Below, one piece after another: positions 1 to 10,860 of a stretch of DNA of 64,000 nt. The notes beneath the pieces were generated by a model. It had not been told where the DNA came from and searched no databases. It worked only from the letters and a program-made list of their open reading frames with translations. The stretch's first letter is position 1, and every line of letters begins with the position of its first letter. Source of the DNA: Isochrysis galbana (Eukaryota > Haptophyta > Isochrysidales > Isochrysidaceae); contig CM030933.1 in the NCBI GenBank assembly GCA_018136815.1, forward strand, positions 7,714,284 through 7,778,283, written 5' to 3'. Both the position numbers and the translations under genes were made by a program.

Positions 1-3000
1 CGGTGACGGTGAAGTACGGACGGAGATTGGAAATGTGAACTTCATCCTTGACTTGACGATTTTCGAGATCGCGTAGACGGTAGCGAGTGGCCGAGATGGC
101 TTCTTCTACTCGGTAGGGACCGGAGTAGAGATATTGAAGTTTGTTGGCGTGGCCAGGGATTCGACGACAAACTCTGTCTCCTGGTTTGAAGGTGACACCG
201 AGTTTAGACTTTTGAGAGGCGGAGCGCATCGATTCGCGTTGGGCTTCTTGAGTACTTTCGAGGGCGGAACGCCACGACTCGAGAAGCTTCTTATTGAGCT
301 CGGTGGCGTAAGTGACGGCATCGGACGGAGGCCTAGATGGAAGCAACTCAAGAACAGGAGCAGGGTCAGCAAGTTGAGCTGGAAGACGAAGCTCCCGACC
401 AAACAAGATAGCCGCGGGTGACTTGGGTACGACGCGACCGGCGGTCGCTCGCATAGACATGAGAAGAAACGGAAGGTGATCGACCCAATGGGCGCCGCCT
501 TCATTGGAGACTCGAGTCATCGTGAGGAGAGTTTGTTGAGCTCTTTCCACTAGCCCTACGCCTTCGTGGCGATAGGCTTCAGTAGTGCTCAAGTCCGTGC
601 CGGTCGCTTTGAGAATTAGGTCCACTAATCGAGAGCAAAGATTCGAGCCGGCGTCGGTTCGAAGTTGGCGAGGGACTCCATAACGAGATACGATGAGACG
701 CATGAAGACGTCTAGACATTTCGCGGACGAGGGGTTACCGTTGCAAGGCTCAGCTTCAATCCAACGAGAGAGAGAATCGACGAAAACAATCAGCTTGTCA
801 AAACCGGAGCGGCCGGATACGAAATCGTGAGTGGGCGCCATCGAAAGAATATCGCAATAGACGACGTCGAAAGGATAAGATCCGATGGAAAGACCGGATG
901 GATGGGCGAGCGGTCGCGGTAACGGTTTGCCAAGAGTGCATTCGTGGCACTCTCGAACGTATTCCGATACAGAGGCGGACAAGCCAGGCCAGTACACTCG
1001 AGTACGAAGTAGGGTAGACATCCTTGTCGCACCTGGGTGACCAAGGTGGTCATGGTAGGCGCGGAGGTACGTGTCACGAAGGGACTCCGGAATGTATAAA
1101 CGAAGAGGAGCCTCTTCCGCCTCTGACGAGCGGTAGTAAAGTAGGCCATCGCGAAGGAGGAATCGGGATCTTTTCTTCGACGACGAGCTAGAGTCAGGAA
1201 CAGAGACCGGACCGGCGGTGATCGAAGATTGTGCTTTCGAAAGGATCGACTCGAATTCAGAAAGGATCGAGCTAGCGAGCTCGTCGGTAGAGAGCGCTTG
1301 ACGCAATTCGTCGGCATGAGGCACGCCCACATCGAGATACGAGGAGGTAATCGACTCCGAAGATTCCGATGCTTGACGAGCGAGCCTATCGTTTGCTTGT
1401 TGGCGGCGAGCGGTGAGGGTGGATGAAGTGACCGCGGCGGCAACTATGTCGTGAATCTCAGAAGAATCGAAAGAATGGGCATCACTCTCCTCGACATGGA
1501 GAGGATCGTGATCGGGCTCGAGAGCAACTAAGCGGGATAAGCCGTCGGCGTCCCAGTGAGTGACTCCAGGTTTGTGCACGACGTCGAATCGATATTCGGC
1601 TAGCTTTAGGACCCATCGCATGAGGCGCGAGGCTGGACCACCGGTGACTTGATCTTTCATCGTGTGAAGCCAGCGCAAAGCTGAATGGTCTACGACGAGG
1701 GTGAAGTGGCGACCCCAGAGATAAGGCCTCCAATTTCGGATCGATTCTAGCGCTGCTAGAAGTTCGATTTCAGTGACTGTCCAATGGCGCTCAGCCGGAC
1801 TCAAACTACGACCGTAGTATGCAACGACGCGCTCTCTCCCTTCGTCGTCCTTCTGTGCGAGGACGCCGGCGATGCCGAGCTTGCTAGCCCCGTCGGTCTT
1901 AACGAGGAAAGGACGGTCGTCTCGAGGAGGTGCGAGTACGGGTTCTTCACAGATAGCTTGCTTGAGATCTTCGATAGCCTGGCGACAGGCTTCTGTTTGC
2001 GACTCGACCGGGACATCGCACCCTTTCCGCGTGAGAGCGGTTAAAGGCGCTGCACGGATCGCAAAACGACGTATAAAACGGCGGTAGTACGAGCATAGTC
2101 CAAGGAAAGAACGGACGGCTTCGATCGAGTTGATTTGGGTAGGGTCGATTTTCGAGACGGCTTCCACTTTCTTGGGATCCATCCGAAGACCTTCACGCGA
2201 AACAACGTGGCCGAGATATTCAGCCGAGGTGGCAAAGAAAACGCATTTCGACATCTTGCAAGTGAGGCCCGCCCAGATGAGACGTTCCAAGACAAGATCA
2301 AGACGGTGTAACATTTGTTGGAATGACGACTCTTCCCTGGCCTGCAGCGAGTCACCTACGCCTGTCGACCAGGCGCCGACATCATCCAAGTATGGCATAC
2401 AAATCTCCCATGCCAACCCACCGAGAACGGCGTCCATGAGGCGGCACATATACGAGGGACCGGATTGAACACCAAAAGGCAAGTAATTGAACTCGTACTT
2501 GCCGCGATGAGTAGTGAACGCGGTGATATGTTTATCGGACTCTTTGATCGGTATACCCCAGAAACCAGATGCTAGGTCCAGGGTGCAAAGGAATAGAGAA
2601 TCGAGGTTGCCTTGGCCGGACGACAATCGGTCGATGGCTTCTACCGTGAGGGGAAGAGGGCTGTCCTCTAGACGAAGCTTGGAGTTGACGTCGCGATAAT
2701 CTACGCAGAAACGTACGGAGCCATCCTTCTTAGTGACTAACACGACTCGAGAGGCCCACGACGAATTTGATTTCCTAATGATGCCCGCGGACTCCATCTT
2801 GCAAACTTCGTCCTCTATGACCTTCTCACCCTCTCGTCCAACTCTAGACGGTGCGTGACGGTGAGCTTCGGCTCCGGGGTTGAGCGGTAGCTCTACCTCC
2901 ATCACGTGAGTGTGATTCGGGTTGGTCGGGTCAATTGCGAAAGCAGCGATACGTCGGGCTAGTAGACGACGAACTTGTTCACGTTGGGGCATCGAGAGAC

Positions 3001-6000
3001 GGCCCTCGGGGTCGATCTTGGCTGCCTCAAGGAGCTTACGTTGGTCCTCGTTGAGCGACTCAATCACATCCGGCGAGTTAACGTCACCGACGCGGTGATA
3101 AGTTCCGGCGTGAATCTTGAATCGAACCTGTAGCGAAGCTACAGGGTGGAACGACGGAAGGTGTAGTGGTTTGGCGTCAGTGTTGACCACCGTGATCGCG
3201 ATGGTGTGGTCGGAGTTCGGCCTCTCTACTTGAGGGATGACGAGAGGAGAGCTGTCAATAGTCTCGCGTGTAGGGAGTCGGTCCACGAGCATGGCGCAGT
3301 CTTCGTGTTCTCGAAGAGCTAGCGGAATTCGGACGTGAAACGTCGCCCGATGATAGGCCGGGATCGTGATAGGTTCGTGGGTGTATAGGAGGTACTCGGA
3401 GCCACAAGACGCCGGCGCTTTGGCGGCAAACTCATCGGCCGTGTTGAAGAGAGGCTCGGAGACTAGCTGGTTGTCGTTTTTGGTGGCCTGCGGCCCTCGG
3501 AAGAAGTCCGTCGTGATTGGGTTCGCGGAGGTCGGACAGACCTGTGCACAAGTCATGCTGACAGGGACCACCGCTATCGGTGACGTCGAGACGCGAAAGA
3601 TCGGCGGAGCGTCGGGGCTTGGACTGCCATCAACCTCAAGAGGAGCCACCGTGGATGGGGCACCGAGGGTGATAGAGCCGTCCGCGCTGCCGGAGGCGAG
3701 CTGAATCGAAGCGGCGTGCGTAGCTAAGAAGTCGTTCCCGAGCAGCAGCATCGGGTTGCCTTCAATCACCATGAACGTATGACGAAAGAGAAATCCACCG
3801 ACGGAGAAAACGATTCGAGCCTTGCCTCGCGTGATAAGAGGTAGGCCGTCCGGACCGTGAAGCGGTGTCACTACGGCTTGCGGCAGCCGCTCGACGCATG
3901 CGTCGTTGGGTAGGCTGGACAAGAGGGAAGTGGTCACGACCGACGGGCCAGCTCCGGTGTCAGCGAGTGTGCTGTTGACCGTGAGGGCGGAGTCGGCTAA
4001 GATTACTCCTTCTTTGCCGGCAGCCTCGCCGGAGCGGCAGACCATTAGATCTCGAACATATAGACAATGCCTTGGGTAGGCAGATGGTAGGGTATCCACG
4101 ACGCTCTCCGGCCGGTGCGCGGTCACGTGTGCAATGGTGTCGGACAGGGACGGGGTTGGTCGCCAGCGTCGTTGCTCGGGTGAATTCGTCGTCAAACTGG
4201 TCGTCGTCTCTTCGGGTACTCCGACTGCCGCTATCGTGGCAGAGGGCCTAGAGGGGTCGTCCTCGTTGGTAGCGGTACAGGGTGATAGCTTGGGACTAGT
4301 GTAGCCCAGGCCTCTCTTGTCGGTGGGGTGCCTCGGGTGGTCGGACATCTTTTCCCAAACTTTCTCGAGACGGGCTTGGGCTTCTGTCTTGGGTCTTCGA
4401 ACTAATGAGGCTAGCTCTTCGGCGCGGATGCCTTTGGCTTCCACAAACTCGATTGGCGCTCGGACGGCAGCGGTAAGGTCGGATTCCTCGTCGGCGCCTC
4501 GTCCGGCTAGAGCTTGCGCTCTTATTTCGTCAGCGGTTTCGAGCGTGACGTTGGACCATTTCTGGTCCCCGTTCACTCCGAATGATTGCCATTGTTGGCG
4601 CCGCTTCCGGAGAGTCGTCGGCGTCGTCGGACGCGGCGAGCTCGCGCGTGCCGGAGGCGGGGCGGTCCATGGAGAGAATGGGTCGTGGAGAGTAGACTCG
4701 GAGGCGTAGAATGGCGTGTCGTTGTCGTGGTTATCGTGGGTTTCTTTTTGGTCTTCGTGATTGTCTGACTCGGGAGTAGCTGGACGGGAAACAACGGGGT
4801 CGGAAGAAACTTCACTAGATTCCCTCCCCCTCTCATAACGATGAAGAGCCGACCACGGCTCGTAAGCGGTAGCCTCAGTCGAGCTAAGGGAAGGCTGGTC
4901 CGATAGGCTGCGCCGCGCGCAAGCGAGTAGCTCCAACGCGGACAGTTTCTTCGTCGATGGCTGGTCTCCCTGTTGGCTCAAATGTCGAAGAAGAACAGGC
5001 ATCCAATGGGTCGCCATCGCTCCAGCTACACCGACGTAGGTGCGGCTGCGAAGAGCGCCACGATGCGGTGAAGGCGAGAGATTAGCCATGGCTGACTCAC
5101 GACCATCCACGACGCAGGTTGGCTGGAGGGGCGGCAGCCCTTTGGTGAGGTACAACCCGGTGGCTTTCTGGTGTCCAGTGCCGTGCTCCCAGGGTTGGAC
5201 GAATTGGGTCGGGGTCAACCCCCCGACTAAACGGCGAGCTTCCGCATGCATCCGAGGGTTCTCGACCGCTACAAACGGAGCAGTGGCGGAGGCCATTGAC
5301 TTGAAGACGCGAGCGGCCGACTCAAGAGCGGCACGACGTCCGGGTTCTTGGGAGAGCCATTGACTGCTGACGGCGGAGAGGTACGTGCAGGGCGGGTGGG
5401 CGATGACTAGGTCCCAACCTAGGTTTTGGACATGAAGCGCGTCGCCTTGGAAGTGGGGCACGTAATCAATCTCAGAAGGATACAAATCGCACGTAGCTAC
5501 ATCAGCTCCGGCGAGTAGGAACATGGAGGAGACGACGCCGCTCGTCTCGCCAACGACGAGAACGCGTGGTGCGTGACAGCCAGACGTCAGCCCGTCTTGG
5601 ACTCGTTGATTCATCTTCGTGAGCTCAGCGCAAAGCTCATCGAAGTGCTTGGGTAGCGCGGCGGCAGGCGAGGCTAGGGTGCCATCGCGAGGCCGGCGAA
5701 GCTCTTGGGCTACCTCCGTGAGGTGCCGCGGTAATACCACCGCAGAGCCGCTCGCTCGTGCGCGAAGAGAGGCGAGAGCGTGGAGAGCGGGTGACGGGGT
5801 ATCATCGCGGGTGCCGACATCGGAGTTGTTTTGAGAGGAATCGAAGGACTGGATCGCGGACGCATTGATCGCTGCCACGTGCATGATGGCGGTGGCAGTG
5901 GTATCGAGAGGCAGGTAGTGCTTGGAGGCTGCGACCGGTGGTCGCGGCGACGTAGGACGAATGGAAGAAGACTCGGATATCGACGACGTGGAGACAGGCT

Positions 6001-7876
6001 CGGAGGACGGGATTGACGAAGAAACTCGGAGAAGTGGGGTGTCGGACGGCGGCGACGGACGCCGCGGCCGCGAGACCACCGGTGAGAGGCAGGAAGGACA
6101 TGGCCTGGAGACTCGGTTGGGCTTGCTCAATGGGCGTAGAAGCTCGGTTTGGGAGGCCGCCGTTCCTCGACGTGCAGAGGAGTTGTGGTCACTCTCCATG
6201 GTCACGTCGGTAGAGGAAACGGGCCAGGGATCGACGTCGTTGCATTCTGTCGTCGGCGGGGTCGGCGCCGGCGAAAGAAGAGACGTGGCTGTCGTAGAAG
6301 CCGGCTGCGGGGAAGGCTGAGGCCAGGGTGGTGGCTCTGCGGCAGCGGCTGGCGTGGGTGGTGGCCGAAGAGGTTCTGCAATGCGAAGCATTCTTCGGAG
6401 GACTTGGCTTGGGCTAGCGGGTGGATGGACCGCTGAAATTACGGTGGATTCAGACTCGAATTCAGAAGACTCGGCGACTTGAGAGGGGCTAGGAGACGGC
6501 TGTGCCAGCTCCTCCATGGCTCTCGGTTGATGGGGTGGCGTGGGAACGCCGGTGGTCGACCGCGGACTCCGCGGTGACGTTAATTTGTACTCGGACTCGG
6601 ACTCGTCGTTCCTGGCGTGCTCGACGCCAAAAACAGGGCTAACTTTCGAAATGGGAACGGACGGGGCCGGCCCAAAGGTGAAGCCCCCTGGCGTCGTAAC
6701 CGTCGATGAGGACGAAGCGGAAGCTTGTGATGACGATAGGGGCATGGTGGCCAGCACCGGTTGGCTCGGTGCGGCCGTACTCTCGGACTCGGTGACGGGC
6801 TTGATTACGCGGGCTCGGGATGCACTGTTTTGTGCGATTGGACTCGGACTCGGAACGGAAACGGAAGGGATCGGCTCGGCGGCGTGCAGCCTGCTGGAGT
6901 GGCAGGCCGGCTGCGGCGAGACTCGGAACGGTGGCTCGGACAAGGACACAGTGGCTGTCGCCGAGGGCTGCGGCGTCAGCTTGTGTTTGGACTCAGTACG
7001 CGGTGGCTCGTGAAACGGGGCTCGGTTGTGGTTGGAATTCTGGAAGTGACCGGAGATTCCAAATGACTCAGACTCGGGGCGCGGAGGACCGAAGGTGAAC
7101 ACTCCCGCGGAAGGAGTGGTCGTCGGAGGCTCAGTGGGTGGCTGGAGCTCCGTTAATCCTGCGGTCGACTGCGTGGTAGGACTCGGTGACGTTGTAAACT
7201 CGGACTCGGACTCGGACTCGGATGGCTCAGAACGGGGTTTGCTCAAAACAGGCTTGGACTCGGACTCGAAAGAAAGTGGGGAAGAACCGGAGAACTGCGC
7301 CTCCATAGTCGTAGTAATGGAGACTGGTGATACCGGTGATGACTGGACTGGGCTCAGACTCGTAGATGGGCTCGCGGTGGCGTAAGACGAAGAGGGTAAT
7401 TCTGAACGTGACTTGGACTGGGACTCGTACTCGGGAGACGTTTTGTGGCTCGGACATGCGAAATTTGATTTGAGAGATTGAAGGTTGGATTGGGCCTGCG
7501 GCGGCTGGATTTTCGCAGACCGTGAGGTCTTGGACTGGTGATGCTTGGGGAGTGGCGGGGGGTAGCGGTTGAGCGGCTTGAGTTGATAGAGAGGCGGTGA
7601 CGGTTGACTTGGTTTTGAGGACTCGTGCGTGATATCGAGAATCGGGATGGAATCATCGGCATTGGGAGAAATAGGGGCAATCGGCGAGGGGGCAAGAGAA
7701 AGAGGGTGATGGAGGTGGTAGGGCTTGTCTGGAACTTGGGGAATCTTGGGGTACCGGTTGGAGGCCGTAGAAGTACTCGGCCGTAGCGTAATACGATCTT
7801 TTGGTGGGTGGCGTTCAGGCCCACTACCCTGGACTGGTAGCGGGGTAACAGCGCGGACGTGGGCCCCGCCGGCGAC
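1..7876 (-). CDS. pol: Pol polyprotein of copy A (MTase-like, protease, RT, RNase H, integrase), open at window edge
   Basis: I read this frame codon by codon from the stop at 7877-7879 to base 1 and found no stop, about 2,625 codons. The N-terminal ~750 codons are low-complexity and Ser/Glu/Pro-rich. A methyltransferase-like domain follows at about 5570-4990, with GETSG near 5550, HPPC at 5387-5398 and ENP at 5255-5263. The protease motif DTGAG is at 3947-3961. The RT motif YLDD is at 2381-2392. RNase H keeps its D, E and D positions. The integrase has a zinc-binding HHCC near 1060-930, then the DDE residues: D in YCDIL (~850), D in TDAGSN (~650) and E in GLVER (~548). The IN C-terminal motif SNLRPYF is near base 20, so pol probably ends just outside the window. 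It lacks an obvious early Met; expression by readthrough from ORF2 is the simplest reading. Confidence 0.93.
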
Positions 7877-7879
7877 CTA
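7877..7879 (-). promoter_or_regulatory. In-frame UAG between ORF2 and pol of copy A (candidate readthrough stop)
   Basis: ORF2 and pol are in the same frame and separated only by this amber codon. The context is CAG-TAG-G followed by GTC GCC GGC GGG GCC. Copy B has the same arrangement at 27169-27171 with GGG TCC GGC GGG GTC CCC downstream. Retroviruses such as MLV make Gag-Pol by UAG readthrough; that it happens here is inference. Confidence 0.55.
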
Positions 7880-8506
7880 CTGGGCCGGACGGAGAACGAC
7901 CATCGTGCGGAGGCGGCGGTGGACTTCTGGGTCGTTACCACACTCGCCACTGCCGCCTTCGCAGAGAAAACGAATGTACGGTTGGCAAACGACGGGGTTA
8001 TGAGCTCCGTCGCCCGTGCCATACTTCCACAGGTCTGCCTCGGGCGTACCAGATGGGGCCCGGGGACGAAAGGCGCAGTACGCGCAGCCGTTGGCGTCGG
8101 TCCACTCCTTGACGTCGCGGTCTAGGTCGTCGAGACGCGGCGCCGTCATGGTGGCATCGGAGGGACGGCAGCGCGTGAGCGCAGCGCGAAGGGCCGGGTG
8201 ACCAGCGTAACGAGAAATTTGCCAGAAGCGGGCTCGAGCTCGAGACCAGCTACCTGGATCCCATTCCGAGAGGCCCGAATCGGCCGGAAGCCCAAGGCCG
8301 TTCGGAGGGGGATCACATTGGCGACGAGAAGACGTGCTTTTGCCGAGAGGACGGTCAAGAAGTGCGTCCGGTAACGGAGACGATGCGGAGTAATTCGTAG
8401 GCGGAGGCGGAGCCCGACGATTGTCAGCGCCAGTCGCCTTGCGGTTCGAGTTGTTGTTTTGCGATTTTAATGCCTCGGTCACCGCCGCTTGGACGGCGGC
8501 GACCAT
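7877..8506 (-). CDS. ORF2 of copy A: small Cys/His nucleocapsid-like protein
   Basis: 209 residues starting MVAAVQAAV. The N-terminal half is polar and Ala/Pro/Ser-rich. The C-terminal half has spaced cysteines and histidines: NGCAYCAF, then a GTGDGAHNP segment, a QPYIRFLCEGG segment and a final ECGND, a likely zinc-binding module at the position where gypsy elements carry a nucleocapsid zinc knuckle. It is not the canonical CX2CX4HX4C knuckle. Copy B ORF2 (26536-27171) aligns over its whole length with the cysteines conserved. It starts inside the last codons of gag, in another frame, and ends at an amber codon directly before pol in the same frame. RNA binding is inferred from position and zinc ligands. 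Confidence 0.8.
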   Translation of the reverse strand: MVAAVQAAVTEALKSQNNNSNRKATGADNRRAPPPPTNYSASSPLPDALLDRPLGKSTSSRRQCDPPPNGLGLPADSGLSEWDPGSWSRARARFWQISRYAGHPALRAALTRCRPSDATMTAPRLDDLDRDVKEWTDANGCAYCAFRPRAPSGTPEADLWKYGTGDGAHNPVVCQPYIRFLCEGGSGECGNDPEVHRRLRTMVVLRPAQ

Positions 8507-10647
8507 CGAAGCCGTAGTGTCCGCGGGTTAGAGGCAGCCTTAGCAACCTTGGCGGTTTTGGTGGACTTGGAAGTAGTCGCCGGCGGCGTCACGGCGGCGA
8601 CCGTGACCGACGTTTGTTGTTGGCCAGCACGGGACTGTTCGTACGGGCTCAAGTAGCGTTGGCAGAGGTTGACGCACGAAAGGGCCGAACGAGGAAGCTC
8701 GTGGTTCTCGACGCGGAAGCGAGTCTTTGCAAGATACTCGCCGAACTTGGTCGCGTTATCCACGCCGCGAGCCGCGTCGACCTTGTCGTTCCGAATGATG
8801 GACTCGAATCGTTGATTGATATCGTGCGACATGTTCGGGTGGTCCCAGACTGTCGTGGCATCCACCTTCGCGTCACCCATCTTGCGGACGTACGCGCGCA
8901 CCAAATTCTTGGATAACTCTAAGAGATCGGAGCCGGCCTCACGAGCTACGAGCCGGTCCCACTCCATGGAGGCGGAGTCTTTGGCGAAGCCGGGCACGTT
9001 GGCCGCGAAAGTGGCGTCGCACTTGCGGAGAAGCACGTCGCAGGCCAGCGCGGGGTTGAGAGAGAGGACCGGGTCTTCGGCGAGATCGAGGAGGAAGGCG
9101 TAAATCCTTTGGTTGCCGGTGGTGCACAAGTTGGCGGCCGCTAGTAAGGATGTAAAGATTTCGCGGTGGTCGCAGCCGAGCGAGAGGGCGCGCTCGAGCG
9201 GCTTGATGAAGGACAGACGAAAATCGTTCCAGGAGGTGGCCGCTGTCTGGACGTTGTCCGAGGCCAGGCCCTTGGGGAACTTGATCTCGGAAAGCTCTTT
9301 GCCCATTCGGACTTGGTGATGGAGGGTGCGGTCGAGGAAGAAGCGGCTCCGAGCCCACTTGGTCACGTGCTCCTTCTCGAAAAACACGCGGTAGTGCCAA
9401 ACATTGCCGGCCCGAGAGAGGCCGCCGTTGAGAATGGCGTGGATGAGCTCGAAATCGTCGGACTTCCTGTAGAGAGAGGCTACCTCGTAGGCGGCATCCT
9501 CAAACAGTTGGTCCCACGAGGCTAGGATGACCTCTCGCTCAGAAACATCACCGGCGAGGCTTGGATCAACGGGATGGCGCCGAGCCGCCGGATTTGGAAG
9601 CGAGCGGAGGCCCGCGACGGTGGGTGGAGGTTGGGGATCAGAAACGGGCTTGGCGGGCGAGACAGGAACAGGCGTATTGGGTTCGGGATCGGAAATCGGA
9701 TTCGGCGGAACGGAGAACGGCGCGGCGGGCAAAGATTGAGAAGGGAACTTGACCGAGGCAGGGGGAGCACCAATGGAGTTGTCTCCTTCTTCCACAAGCG
9801 GTGGCGAAGTTTCGACTCGAGACGAAGTCGTAGTGCCCGCTTGGCCCTGTAGAATGTTGAGTATCGCGTTGAAGGTAGACCCCACCTCTCGCTGAAATTC
9901 TTCGTGGCGCTGGGCGGCTTGGAGGGTAGAGGACTCGAGGCGGTCGACAGCGCCGCGGAGAGCCTCGATCTGGACTTGTTGGTCCATGATTTGGGCGGCG
10001 CCGACGGTGGCGGTCGGAGGTGGAACGAAGTTACGCTTGGGGTACGAGTACGTCGACGACGGGGGTGGAACAAACTCTTCATATGGTGGGGGCTCGAAAG
10101 GAGGGAGGGACCGGACGGAATCCACATCATCTTCAGCACCAACCACAGAGGGATTGAGAGAGGAATGAACACTTGGCAAAGGATCAGCAAAAGAAAGGAG
10201 AGGAAAGGCCGCCGGTGGAGCAACAGACGAGGTTAGAGGACCCATTCCAGCTCCAGTTGACGGGGTGTGAGTAGAGGCCCGCGGAGGCGGCGGAACTTCG
10301 ACCGTCGGCGCGGAGAGGCGAGAGCAGGGGGGAACTGGCTCGGAAGGGCTCTCTTTTGAAGAAGGGAGGGGTCCCAAGAGGCTCTCTTCCCCAGGAGACT
10401 TCGACCCAAACGGTTCGGGAAGAGAAGAAGAAGAGACGGGCTCATGACGCGGGGACAATGAAGATTCCTCAAGGGAAGAACTCGACGTGACGACCGGAGC
10501 CGAAGGCGCGAGCGACGATTTTGTGCTTGTCAGAGCAAGGCTCATCTCACTCTTGGTGATGGCCTGCGAGGGCGCGCCGGCAGCTAGCGCGGAGTGCGGT
10601 TCTTGCGGGGAGCTCATGGAGCTTTCCTCGGGGGTGACTACGGGCAT
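8479..10647 (-). CDS. gag: Gag-like capsid protein of copy A
   Basis: The frame is open from 10857; I prefer the Met at 10647 (MPVVTPEESS) because fragment D (56358) begins with the same MPV and shares ALAA...TSTKS..LAP downstream. About 722 residues: roughly 400 of Ser/Pro-rich disorder, a short helical segment near 10010-9850 (QVQIEALRGAVDRLESS), then an alpha-helical capsid-like region at about 9540-8620. This last region is the best conserved part against copy B, sharing motifs such as TLHHQVRMGKELSE, LASDNVQTAATSWN and SALSCVNLCQRYLSPYEQ. No catalytic motif is present. The last ~20 codons have slipped frame relative to copy B, so the C-terminus differs and overlaps the start of ORF2. Confidence 0.85.
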   Translation of the reverse strand: MPVVTPEESSMSSPQEPHSALAAGAPSQAITKSEMSLALTSTKSSLAPSAPVVTSSSSLEESSLSPRHEPVSSSSLPEPFGSKSPGEESLLGPLPSSKESPSEPVPPCSRLSAPTVEVPPPPRASTHTPSTGAGMGPLTSSVAPPAAFPLLSFADPLPSVHSSLNPSVVGAEDDVDSVRSLPPFEPPPYEEFVPPPSSTYSYPKRNFVPPPTATVGAAQIMDQQVQIEALRGAVDRLESSTLQAAQRHEEFQREVGSTFNAILNILQGQAGTTTSSRVETSPPLVEEGDNSIGAPPASVKFPSQSLPAAPFSVPPNPISDPEPNTPVPVSPAKPVSDPQPPPTVAGLRSLPNPAARRHPVDPSLAGDVSEREVILASWDQLFEDAAYEVASLYRKSDDFELIHAILNGGLSRAGNVWHYRVFFEKEHVTKWARSRFFLDRTLHHQVRMGKELSEIKFPKGLASDNVQTAATSWNDFRLSFIKPLERALSLGCDHREIFTSLLAAANLCTTGNQRIYAFLLDLAEDPVLSLNPALACDVLLRKCDATFAANVPGFAKDSASMEWDRLVAREAGSDLLELSKNLVRAYVRKMGDAKVDATTVWDHPNMSHDINQRFESIIRNDKVDAARGVDNATKFGEYLAKTRFRVENHELPRSALSCVNLCQRYLSPYEQSRAGQQQTSVTVAAVTPPATTSKSTKTAKVAKAASNPRTLRLRWSPPSKRR

Positions 10648-10860
10648 GATGATCGACGCACGACGCACGACGCACGGAGGGCGTGGAAGTGTGGAAGGAG
10701 GCTTGTGGGAGGTGGTGGCAGGCGACTGGGGGTGGCTCAGGCGCGTGCTTGGCTTGTATTGACTCGTTGACTCGGGGTATAGACTCAGGAACTCGGGGGG
10801 ACTCGCTTGGGAACACGGTGAAGTTGCTACAAAAAGCTCGAGGGCACGGAGCCACACAAA

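Larger units (their letters stand above)
1..10860 (-). mobile_element. Ty3/gypsy-like LTR retrotransposon, copy A, coding-intact as far as visible
   Basis: Minus-strand element read right to left: gag (from 10647), ORF2 (8506-7877), then pol (7876 to the left edge). Pol order is disordered N-terminus, methyltransferase-like domain, aspartic protease, reverse transcriptase, RNase H, integrase. Protease and RT before integrase is the Ty3/gypsy order. The 3' LTR would lie left of base 1. I could not define a 5' LTR right of 10860, so that boundary is approximate. Copy B (23297-33242) aligns with it through gag, ORF2 and pol with many synonymous differences, so they are old relatives rather than a fresh duplication. 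All three reading frames of copy A look uninterrupted, so it may be, or recently was, an autonomous element. Confidence 0.93.

Noticed and set aside
5622..7100. Several plus-strand frames of 60-160 codons over this stretch
   Set aside because: They are antisense shadows of copy A's pol frame, created by its biased Ser/Glu codons; none shows a domain.
9166..10236. Plus-strand frames opposite gag of copy A
   Set aside because: Antisense of a conserved capsid coding region; their sequence is not conserved in copy B while the gag protein is.
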